The notes beneath the pieces were generated by a model. It saw only the letters and a list, made by a program, of their open reading frames with translations. It did no database searches and was not told the origin of the DNA. Positions 35,570 through 43,409 of a stretch of 43,409 nt of DNA are shown one piece after another. Origin of the DNA: Kineosporiaceae bacterium (GTDB lineage Bacteria > Actinomycetota > Actinomycetes > Actinomycetales > Kineosporiaceae); contig JADJPO010000008.1 in assembly GCA_016713225.1 (NCBI GenBank), positions 1 through 43,409 of the forward strand, read 5' to 3'. The first letter of the stretch is position 1. Every line of letters begins with the position of its first letter. The translations under genes and the position numbers were made by a program.

Positions 35570-35611
35570 CCGGACGGCTGACCGGACGGGACGCCGGACC
35601 AGACGCCAACC

Positions 35612-35627
35612 GGACTAGACTTAGTCC
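35612..35627 (+). promoter_or_regulatory. Palindromic operator of the toxin-antitoxin pair
   Basis: GGACTAGACTTAGTCC, arms GGACTA/TAGTCC around GACT, lies 24 bases before the antitoxin start. Its position fits autoregulation by the antitoxin or its complex. Confidence 0.55.
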
Positions 35628-35650
35628 AGTTCGACTGCAACCATGGCGAC

Positions 35651-35884
35651 GTGGACGATGTGGTGAACATTCACGAGGCCAAGACGCATCTTTCCCGCCT
35701 GCTCGAACGGGTCGAGGCCGGGGAATCGATCACCATCGCCCGGGCCGGCAAGCCGATCGCCGATCTGGTGCCCCACAGCAGGCAACCGCTGCGGCTGGGC
35801 ACGCTGAAGGGGCAGCTGTCCTACGACGACGCCACGTTCGACACCCCGGACGACGAGATCATTGCCGCTTTCGAGGGCTCATGA
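35651..35884 (+). CDS. Phd/YefM-type antitoxin
   Basis: A protein of about 77 residues with the prevent-host-death signature VVNIHEAKTHLSRLLERVEA and GESITIARAGKPIADLVP, the dimerising DNA-binding part. The C-terminal DTPDDEIIAAFEGS is the toxin-binding tail. Starts at GTG 35651, 35660 or 35663 are all possible; most relatives begin a residue or two before NIHEAK, so 35660 may be the true start. The stop overlaps the toxin start as ATGA. It neutralises the PIN toxin and represses its own promoter through the upstream palindrome. Confidence 0.9.
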   Translation: MDDVVNIHEAKTHLSRLLERVEAGESITIARAGKPIADLVPHSRQPLRLGTLKGQLSYDDATFDTPDDEIIAAFEGS

Positions 35885-36270
35885 CCTCGATCCTGATGGA
35901 CAGTCACGTCCTGCTGTGGGCGCTGGACGACGCCACCCGCCTCGGTCCGCAGTCCCGGGGCCTGCTGCTCGATCCGACCACGACGGCCTACGTCTCGGCA
36001 GCGACCTCGTGGGAACTCCAGATCAAGCGTCTGCTGGGCAAGCTGGACTGCCCTGCCGACCTCGAGCAACGCATCCAGGACGCCGGGTTCAGCGAACTCC
36101 CCATCCGGCAGCGGCACACCCAGGCCCTCGACGGGACCTCGCTGCCCCATCGAGACCCGTTCGACCGCATGCTGCTCACCCAGGCCAGGTGCGAGGGCCT
36201 CGCGTTCCTCACGGCCGACCGCATCCTGCTGGACACCGCTCTGAGCTTCGTCCGGGACGCGGGTCGATGA
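35881..36270 (+). CDS. VapC-like PIN-domain toxin
   Basis: 129 residues. PIN-domain acidic residues are visible: MDSHVLLWALDD (first Asp), SAATSWELQIK (Glu), HRDPFDRMLLTQA (Asp pair) and FLTADRILLD (last Asp). Such toxins are magnesium-dependent ribonucleases that cut tRNA, rRNA or mRNA. The ATG overlaps the antitoxin stop, giving coupled translation. The subgroup with SHVLLWALDD usually pairs with Phd-type antitoxins, as here. Confidence 0.92.
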   Translation: MTSILMDSHVLLWALDDATRLGPQSRGLLLDPTTTAYVSAATSWELQIKRLLGKLDCPADLEQRIQDAGFSELPIRQRHTQALDGTSLPHRDPFDRMLLTQARCEGLAFLTADRILLDTALSFVRDAGR

Positions 36271-36301
36271 CGGATCGCCTTCCGGCAGGCGAGCGTTCGG
36301 A

Positions 36302-36307
36302 TAGCGT
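36302..36307 (+). promoter_or_regulatory. -10 box of a probable leaderless transcript
   Basis: TAGCGT ends nine bases before ATG 36317 and no Shine-Dalgarno sequence is present, so the GTPase operon is probably transcribed from at or near its start codon. Confidence 0.45.
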
Positions 36308-36316
36308 CGCACCATC

Positions 36317-38036
36317 ATGACCACCGACATCGCGGGCCTGCAGCAGACGGCCGTCGAGCTGCGCGGCGCACTCGCGTCGCTGCACCTGGACACCGCGCTG
36401 CCCGGCGCGACGGCTGCCGGCCGGGACGCCGCCGCGATGGTGCGCGAGTTCGACGACCACGTGCTGCCCCGCCTCGGCAACCTCGAGGCCCCGGCGCTGG
36501 TGGTGATCGGCGGCTCGACCGGATCGGGCAAGTCGCTGCTGACCAACAGCGTGCTCGGCGCCGACGTCACCCGCCCCGGCTACCTGCGGCCCACCACGAT
36601 GGCCCCGGTCTTGGTGCACGACCCGGTGGACGCCGCGTGGTTCCAGGCCGGGCACGTGTTGCCCAACCTGGCCCGGGTGCTCGAGAGGGCGAGGCGAAGG
36701 GGCACCGCGAGCTGCGGCTGGTCGCCAGTGACGCCGTCCCGGACGGGGTGGCGCTGCTCGACAGCCCCGACATCGACTCGGTCTCGGTGGCCAACCGCGA
36801 GCTGGCCGCCGACCTGCTCGCCGCCGCAGACCTGTGGATCTTCGTGACCACCGCGGCCCGCTACGCCGACGCCGTCCCGTGGGACTTCCTGCGCTCGGCA
36901 CGCCGTCGCGGCACCCCACTGGTGATCGTGATGAACCGGACCCCGCCGGAGGGCGCCCCAGGCGCTCGCCGCGCATCTGAGCCAGATGCTGGCCGAGGAA
37001 GGGCTGCCGGAGACCCCCGTCATCACCGTCACCGAGCAGCCGCTGGTCGAAGGCCGGTTGCCCGCCGGCGAGGCCGCCCCGCTGCGGGACTGGCTCGATC
37101 GGCTCGGTGCCGATCACGAGGCCCGGGCCGCCTCGATCCGCCGCTCGTTGCAGGGCGCCCTGGCCGACCTCGCCGCCCGCACCCACGCGGTCTCCGCGGC
37201 CGTCGACGAGCAGGTGCAGATCGGCCAGAAGCTGCTCGGCGACGTCGACGCCGCCTACGCCGACGCGTTGACCACGGTGCGCAAGGACATCGACGCCGGC
37301 GCGCTGTTGCGCGGCGAGGTGTTGGCGCGGTGGGAGGAATTGCTCGGCACCGGCGAGTTGTTCCGCCAGCTGCGCACCGGGCTGAGCAAGTTGCGCGACC
37401 AGGTGGCGGGCCTGCTCACCGGACGCCGCCGCACCCACGCCGAGTTCACCGAGGCGGTCGAGCACGTCGTCCAGACCCTTGATCCGCACCCATGGTGACG
37501 CCGCCGCCGCGGACGTGGCATCCCGCTGGCGCGCCCGACCGGGTGGCGACCGGCTGATCGCCGCAGACGTCCAGGGCCGGCTCGCCCGCTCCTCCGCCGA
37601 GCTGGACTCCCGGGCCGCGGCCGCCGTCCGGGCCTGGCAGGGCGAGCTGCTCGAGCTGGTGCGCAACGTCGGTGGCGATCGCAAGTCGACCGCCCGGGTG
37701 CTCTCGCTCGGTGTCAACGGCGTGGCCGCCGTGGTGATGATGGTGGTGTTCGCCCACACCGGCGGGCTCACCGGTGCCGAGGCCGCCGTCGCCGGCGGGG
37801 CCAGCGCGGTGGGTCACACCCTGCTCGAGGCCCTGCTCGGTGACCAGGCGATCCGCACCCTGGCGAACCAGGCGCGCGAAGCGCTGGACTCCCGGGTGGC
37901 GGCGGTCTACCACGACGAGGCCGAGCGCTACCGGACGGCGGTGGCCTCACTCGGCATCGACGCCGAAGCTCCGGCGCGACTGGACGCGCTGGCCGATGCC
38001 CTGGCGCGGGGCAGCGCCGCAGGAGGCCGGGCATGA
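36317..38036 (+). CDS. Dynamin-like GTPase, first of a pair, frameshifted
   Basis: Reading across frames gives about 573 residues. The P-loop is VVIGGSTGSGKSLLTNSVLG, the G2/G3 region has RPTTMAPVLVH and VALLDSPDIDSV (DxPG-like, DSPD), and VIVMNRTPPEGA carries NR in place of the usual NKxD. Downstream is a long helical stalk (about residues 240-470) and a short hydrophobic segment near LSLGVNGVAAVVMMVVFA that may touch the membrane. Frames change near 36690, 36955 and 37480. The stop overlaps the start of the second GTPase (ATGA). Pairing resembles the two-subunit bacterial dynamin-like systems of actinobacteria, such as DynA/DynB in Streptomyces, but orthology is not shown. Confidence 0.83.
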
Positions 38037-39671
38037 TCCGCCGCACCCCCACACCGCAGGGCTCCCCCACCGGTGACGTCGACCAGCTTCGCCGTCGGCT
38101 GCGGGCGCTGCACGACATCGCCGACCTCGGCGAGGGCCGGCTCGACGAGGCCGTGCTGGCCCGGATCCGCACCACCACGCAGACCGCCTCCGAGCGGCTC
38201 GGGCACGGCACCAGCCACACCGTGGTGGCGCTGGCCGGGGCCACCGGCAGCGGCAAGTCCTCGCTGTTCAACGCCATCACCGGCACCGAGTGGGCGACCA
38301 CCGGGATGCGTCGACCGACCACGTCGTCCCCGTTGGCTGCCGTCTACGGCGACGGCGCGCAGGACCTGCTCGACTGGCTCGACATCCCCAACCGGCAGCG
38401 CCACGAGGGTGGGGACCTGACCGGACTGGTGCTGCTCGACCTGCCCGACCACGACTCCAAGGTCATCGCCCACCGGGCCGAGGTCGACCGGCTGGTCGCG
38501 GTGGTCGACGTCTTCGCCTGGGTGGTCGACCCGCAGAAGTACGCCGACGCCGCGCTGCACGAGGGCTACCTGCGTCAGTTCGGCGGCCACGGCGCGGTCA
38601 CCATGGTGCTGCTCAACCAGATCGACCGATTGGACGCCGAGGCGCGCGCGGGCACCGTCGCCCACCTCGGCCGGCTGCTCGCCGAGGACGGCCTGAGCGA
38701 GGTCCGGGTGATCCCGACCTCGGCCACCACGGGCGAGGGCGTGGAGGCATTGCGCCGTGAACTGACCGCCCGGGTCGCCGAGCGCCGCGCCATCGTCACC
38801 CGCATCGATGCCGACATCGACTGGCTGGCCACGGATCTCACCTCGTCCCTGGCCGGGCTGGCCGATCGCTCGGTGAGCCCGGCGGCGCGAGACCGGGTGG
38901 TCCTCGCGGCCACCGAGGCCGCCGGCGGCGCCAGCCGAGGCGGCCGTGGCCGGCTCGTACCGGCATCGCGGTTCGCTCGCCGTCGGCTGGCCGCTGCTGC
39001 GCTGGATCCGCAAGGCCAAGCCCGACCCGTTGGCTCGGCTGGGACTGAGCACCCGGCGTCCGGACGCCGCCGCACCGGCGCCGAGTGCCGGGCTGCGCGA
39101 GGGGGTCGCCGTCCGCCGGACGGCGATCGCCGCCAACCCGCTGGCCGTGGCCCGGCTGGAGGAGTCGCTGCGTCACCTGGGTCAGGACGTCGGCCGCGGC
39201 CTGCCCGAGGTGGCGCGGTTGCGGCTGGAGTCGGTGGTCGAGGGCACCCGTGCCGGTCTGCCGGATGCCCTGGACGAGGCCGCCGGGCTCACCGATCTGC
39301 ACCTCGACCCGCCGCGCTGGTGGCGGGTGATCGGCGTGCAGTGGGCCGCCGCCGCGGCGCTGCTGGCCGGTCTGGTCTGGCTGCTGGTGTTGTGGGGTCT
39401 GGCGTGGCTGCAGTTCCCGCCGCCGCCCACCCCCCGCTGGCGCGACATCCCGCTGCCCAGTCTGCTCGCGGTCGGCGGCGCGGCGATCGGTGCGCTGCTC
39501 GCCGTCCTGGGCCGCCGACTCACCGCCGTGGGGGGCCGCGCGCCGCGCGAGGCTGGCCGGGCCTCGCTCGCCGAGCACGTGGCGTCCGTTATCGACGAGG
39601 ACGTCGTGCTGACCGTGACCAGCGAACTGGGCTACCTCAGCGAGTTGCGCCGCGCGCTGGAGCGACTGTGA
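38033..39671 (+). CDS. Dynamin-like GTPase, second of a pair, C-terminal membrane segments
   Basis: About 546 residues over two frames with one change near 38940. P-loop VVALAGATGSGKSSLFNAITG, G2 MRRPTTSSPLAAVYG, G3 VLLDLPDHDSK, and G4 VLLNQIDRL (NQxD, close to NKxD), so this is a better GTPase than its partner. A helical region follows, with the ARLEESLRHLGQDVGRGLPE stretch, then two transmembrane segments (VQWAAAAALLAGLVWLLVLW and LPSLLAVGGAAIGALLAVLG) near the C-terminus. It is coupled to the upstream gene by a 4-base overlap. A membrane-remodelling or division role is likely by analogy only. Confidence 0.85.
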
Positions 39672-39686
39672 GCTCAAACGATCACG

Positions 39687-39778
39687 GGACGATTTGTGCA
39701 CTAGACCTCGGACGATTCTGCCATTAGACATCGGACGATTCATGCACTAACTTCAGGACGATTCCTCTCTTGGACACG
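39687..39778. repeat. Four-copy 23-bp tandem repeat
   Basis: GGACGATT occurs at 39687, 39710, 39733 and 39756, exactly 23 bases apart. The first three units also share a TGCACTA or CCATTA block and a G-A-C-TC tail; the fourth diverges. It fills the space between the GTPase operon and the DUF4143 gene and ends three bases before the ATG at 39781. It could be an iterated operator or part of a small mobile or prophage-like insert. Confidence 0.85.
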
Positions 39779-39780
39779 GG

Positions 39781-41075
39781 ATGGCCGGAGGGCGGTGCGT
39801 TGACATCGAGCCGGCTATCAGCACGCTGATCCGCCGGGACGCCGAGGCCGTCCTCCACACCTTGCTCGCCGAGGAGCCGCCCTCCTGATCGAGGGACCCC
39901 GCGGCTCGGGTAAGTCGACGATCATTCGACAGATCGCCCAGACTCGATCCGCGCACGTTATCGATCTGGACGACGACGGCGTGGCCTCGGTGGTCCGGGA
40001 GGACCCGGAGTTCGCCCTGGCCCAGGACGGCCTCGTCGTCATCGATGAGTTCCAGCGAGCTCCCGCGGTCCTGTCGGCGATCAAGCGAGCGGTCGATGCC
40101 CGATCCTCCCCCGGACGATTCCTGCTCGCGGGCTCGGTCAGTGCCTGCCTGTTACCGACCGGCAGCGAAACCCTGACCGGTCGCGCTCACCGCCTGGTCT
40201 TGCCGCCACTCGGCGCAGGTGAGCTACTGAGGGCTCCCACTCGGCTCATCCCCGCCTTGCTCGCCGGCAACGCGGTGCCTGCCACCCGCTCGAAACTCAC
40301 TCGCGCCGACTATTTTCAGTTGGTGGCCGCCGGCGGCTACCCGGCGGCGCTCCGCCAAGCGGAAGCGCCGCACGACGACGCTGGTTCGCCAGCTACCTCG
40401 CCTCGGTGGCCGAACGCGACATCCCCCAGCTGGCTGATGCACGCCACCCCCGGAGTGCTGCCGCGCCTGTACCGCCTTGTCGCCGAACAGACATCGGACA
40501 TCATCGCGCGGTCCACGATCGCGCAGCAGCTGGGGCTGTCGACCACCACGACCGCGGCCTACCTCGACCTGCTGCGCCATGTCCACCTGCTGCGTGAGCT
40601 ACCCAGCTGGACCATCGGCGTCTCGAGCAAGGTTGGACGTCGACCCAAGATGCACGTGGTCGACACCGGTCTCGCCGTGGCGTCCCTCGGATTCGATGGT
40701 CGGCGTCTGGCCGGGAGCGCCCTGGCTGGCGGGTTCCTGGAGAGCTACGTCCTGGCGGAGGTGGCCCAACAGGCTGGTCTGATCGACGAACCCGTGAACC
40801 TGGCCCATTTCCGTGACCGCTCTGGCATCGAGGTGGATCTCCTGCTCGAGCGATCCGATGGCAGCGTGATCGGCATCGAGGTCAAGTCGGCCACCAGCGT
40901 CAACCAGACCGATGGCAAGGGACTGCGTTTCCTACGCGATCGCCTCGGCGACCGATTCGCCATGGGTCTGGTGCTCTACACGGGGCAACTCTCCGCACGG
41001 CTCGGCGACCGCGTCTGGGCCACACCCGTCAGCGCACTGTGGGCGGCAGCGGATTCGCCGAATCCGGAGGTACCG
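39781..41075 (+). CDS. AAA ATPase with DUF4143 domain, frameshifted
   Basis: From ATG 39781 the N-terminus runs to LLAEEPP, then a one-base shift leads into LIEGPRGSGKSTIIRQIAQT (Walker A) and DGLVVIDEFQRAPAVLSAI (Walker B, DE), with GRFLLAGSVSACLL as sensor. Two compensating shifts near 40370 and 40445 hide ASYLASVAERDIPQLAD. The C-terminal DUF4143 part has HVHLLRELPSW, KMHVVDTGLAVAS, FLESYVLAEV and the nuclease-like DLLLERSDGSVIGIEVKSAT. About 430 residues. These proteins are scattered, often transferred, and of unknown function. As written no stop separates it from the aminopeptidase; a single indel would give a stop at 41087-41089. Confidence 0.85.
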
Positions 41076-42376
41076 ATGCCCCAGCGTGACTACGTCCCCG
41101 GCCACGGGGACCGGCGCTACGCCGTCCGGCACTACGACCTCGAGCTGACCTACAAGGTGCCCACCAACCACCTCGCGGGCACGGCGACGCTGACCGTGCG
41201 GGCGCGCTCGAGGCGGTGCGTGAGCTGGCGATCGACCTGGCCGGACTGCACGTCGGCAAGGTGCTCGTCGACGGCAAAACCCCGGCCCGCCACACGCATC
41301 GCGGCGGGCGGCTCGTCGTCCGGCTGCGCGAGGAACGCCAGAGCGGGGCCGAGTTCGCCGTCCGGATCACCTACTCCGGCAAGCCGACACCGATGATGGG
41401 CATCGACGGTGCCGCCGGCTGGGAGGAGCTGACCGACGGCGTCCTGGTCGGCTCGCAACCGCACGGCGCGCCGTCCTGGTTCCCGTGCAACGACCGGCTG
41501 GACGACAAGGCGAGCTACCGGCTGGCCCTGTCCACCGCCGAGGCCTACCAGGTGAGCGCCTCTGGCGAACTGACCGGACGACGCACCCGCGGCGGGTCCA
41601 CGACCTGGACCTACGAGCAGCGCGAGCCGACGTCGAGCTATCTGATGAGCGTGCAGATCGGCCGCTACACGGTGACCGATCTCGGTGGTGAAGGCCGCCG
41701 GCGCCAAGGTGGGCGTGCAGCTGGTGCACCCGCGCCGGGTCAAGGTCGGTACCGGGACGGCGTTCGCGCGGCAGGGCCAGATGCTCACCACGTTCGCGGA
41801 CCTGTTCGGGCCGTACCCGTTCGGCAGCTACCGCGCGGTGATCACCGACGACGAGCTGGAGATCCCGCTCGAGGCGCAGGGGTTGTCGAGCTGGGGCCAA
41901 CCACGCCGTCGCCGGGTGGGAGGAACGAACGCCTGGTGGCCCACGAGTTGGCCCACCAGTGGTTCGGCAACTCGCTGACGGCCTCCGCACTGGCGTGACA
42001 TCTGGCTGCACGAGGGCTTCGCCTGCTACAGCGAGTGGCTGTGGTCGCGGGCGGCGGCGGGCCGAGCGCCGGCAAGCCCGCGCGGACCCACCATGCCCCG
42101 CCTGGCCAAGCTGCCCCAGGACCTGCTGTTGGCCGACCCGGGACGGCTCATGTTCGACGATCGGGTCTACCTGACAGCGCTGACGTTGCACGCGCTGCGG
42201 GCCGCCATGGGCGACGGCCCGTTCTTCGATGCCCTGCACGGTTGGACCACCGCGCACCGCTACGGCCTGGTCCCCCAAAGTTCGTCAAACACCTGACCCC
42301 GGTTCACCAAGGCACGGTGGCCGAGGTCGCCGGTCGTTGGCTGGCCCACCGCAAGCTGCCGCCGCTGTCGCACTGA
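41076..42376 (+). CDS. M1-family metallo-aminopeptidase, frameshifted
   Basis: ATG 41076 has a GGAGG site six bases upstream, which sets the start although the frame is open from the preceding gene. Pieces in order: YAVRHYDLELTYKVPTNHLA, GTATLTVRA, WEELTDGVLVGSQPHGAPSW with FPCNDRLDDKASYRLAL, SSYLMSVQIGRYTV, the exopeptidase loop near LEIPLEAQGLSSWG (a GxMEN-like position, altered), the zinc motif RLVAHELAHQWFGN (HExxH) and DIWLHEGFACYSEW with the third ligand Glu. About 433 residues, the length of the short actinobacterial M1 group without the ERAP-like C-domain. Six or more frame changes. It trims N-terminal residues from peptides in the cytoplasm. Confidence 0.85.
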
Positions 42377-42476
42377 ACGCGCGGGTCAGGGGAAACCAGC
42401 TGCCCATCACGGCGTTGCACGGGGGTACTTCGCGGCCCGACCATCGGGGATCACGGGGATCGGACGGTGAGAGTCA

Positions 42477-43409
42477 TGACGAACACCTGGGAATCAGCGG
42501 GCCGACCTACCCTGCTCGGCTACGCCGTGCACCGCCCTGGTCGCCCGGTCGCCTTCCAGTTGCGCGGCTCGGCGTTAGCCGAACGGCCGTCGGACAGGCT
42601 GAACGAGGCGACCCGACGCTGTTGGCCTATCTCAGCGGTGGTCCGGCCCGTGCCGCAAGACGGCCGTGGTGCGACTGCGGCCGTCGGGCCGGATCGGGCC
42701 GATCGAACCCGGCCGCTGGTGCGCCTGACCACCACCTCCCGCCCCGACCGAGGCCGGCCCGTTCGAGGACGCCGTCCTCGAGGCGATAACCGCAGGCGAG
42801 CCATGCGACCGGCTGCCCGATCGCACGGTCGCCACGCAGCTCCGCGCGTTGCGGCACCGCCGAAACCCGGGCCGGGGCACTGCTGCCCCGAGATGGTGCG
42901 CCGCCGGGCACTTGCGCCAGGTGTGGCCGATGGTGGCGATCCTGGCCCTCATGGGTCCGGCTCATCGCCGGGCGGTAACCACAAGCCCGGTGGGCTGGTT
43001 GCTGCTGATCCCCTGGCGGTGGTCGCGGGCGGCACGGTGCCGCCTGCTCGTGGTGCGCCGCCAGCATCCACGGTTGGCAACAAGCCTCACCTGGCTCCGG
43101 GATCGTCATGCCGTCTCAGGCGGCCTGACCGGCCCCGCCCTCGCCTCCACCGCGGCGCTGACCGTGGCCCTGGCGGGATGGGTGGGGATCGAAGGCTGGG
43201 ACTGTTCCACCGACATCAAGCACGAGCGGCTGGCGGCTGCCGGGACCATCGCCGCCCAGCCTTCTCGGCGGCCGACACCCCATGGGTCTGGACCTGGCAC
43301 CGATTCGGTGGATCGAGCGGGTCGGGTGCTGACAACTCCTCCGGTGGCGATGGCGGCTCCTCCGGTGGGGACGGCGGAGGTGGGCTGTGGTGGCGGCGGA
43401 TGCGGTGGC
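42477..43409 (+). CDS. TIGR04222-like membrane protein with Gly/Cys-rich tail, partial and frameshifted
   Basis: ATG 42477 opens TNTWESAGRPTLLGYAV; adding shifts restores WGISGPTYLLGYAV, then PTLLAYLSGGPARA, a pattern I associate with the TIGR04222 domain found in actinobacterial and other membrane proteins. Later pieces are GPFEDAVLEAITAGEPCDRL, VWPMVAILALMGP, GWLLLIPLAVVAGG, TWLRDRHAVSGGLTGP and ALASTAALTVALAGWVGIEG, giving several membrane segments. The tail becomes Gly/Ser/Asp-rich (GGDGGSSGGDGGGG) and then, in another frame, CGGGGCGG at the window edge. The C-terminus is outside the window. The number of indels is high, so the family call is moderate. Confidence 0.55.

Noticed and set aside
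39687..39778. Possible CRISPR array
   Set aside because: The 23-base units are contiguous tandem copies with no unique spacers, and no cas genes are near.

Overview
The window is high-GC DNA from an actinobacterium (Actinomycetota). The evidence is a mycothiol-dependent formaldehyde dehydrogenase, DUF3052 and DUF3145 genes, a homodimeric-type aceE, a PucR-type regulator in front of a fabD-fabH-acpP-fabF cluster, many GTG starts, and several genes with a -10-like box directly before the start codon (leaderless). A discrete type II fatty acid synthase cluster argues against Mycobacterium; a Micrococcales- or Kineosporiales-like lineage fits, but the genus cannot be read from the sequence.

Sequence quality is uneven. 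From 1 to about 11.5 kb and from about 36.7 kb to the end, conserved genes are repeatedly frameshifted; aceE alone changes frame many times. From about 11.9 to 36.3 kb almost every gene is one intact frame. This looks like unpolished contig ends rather than decay, so I annotate each broken gene as one CDS spanning its pieces.

Layout: 1-1.3 kb, Nif3-like fragment, a degenerate tRNA and DUF3052, all minus. 1.5-11.2 kb, central carbon and lipid block: aceE, PPK2, a FasR-like regulator, fabD, fabH, acpP, fabF. 11.4-18.7 kb, mixed small genes: DUF3145, a mycothiol dehydrogenase with its metallo-beta-lactamase-fold partner, a secreted protein, tRNA-Met, a MerR/NAD(P)-binding protein divergon, pirin and a PIG-L deacetylase. 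18.7-25.7 kb, minus strand: malic enzyme, APH-fold kinase and LytM/M23 protein, then an IS110-family element, then a kinase-aminotransferase fusion. 25.8-31.7 kb, housekeeping: tRNA-Asn, dnaG, a HAD-like protein, dgt, dusB. 31.7-35.6 kb, a 1278-residue Pls/PosA-type synthetase. 35.6-39.7 kb, a Phd/VapC-type toxin-antitoxin pair and two coupled GTPases. 39.7-43.4 kb, a 23-bp tandem repeat, an AAA/DUF4143 ATPase, an M1 aminopeptidase and a membrane protein with a Gly/Cys-rich tail that runs off the end.

The two most interesting systems are the Pls/PosA-type synthetase, whose adenylation pocket reads as lysine-like by hand alignment, and the kinase / M23 / kinase-aminotransferase set, which contains the same three domain types that are fused into one polypeptide in other bacteria, here as separate genes with an IS110-family element between them.
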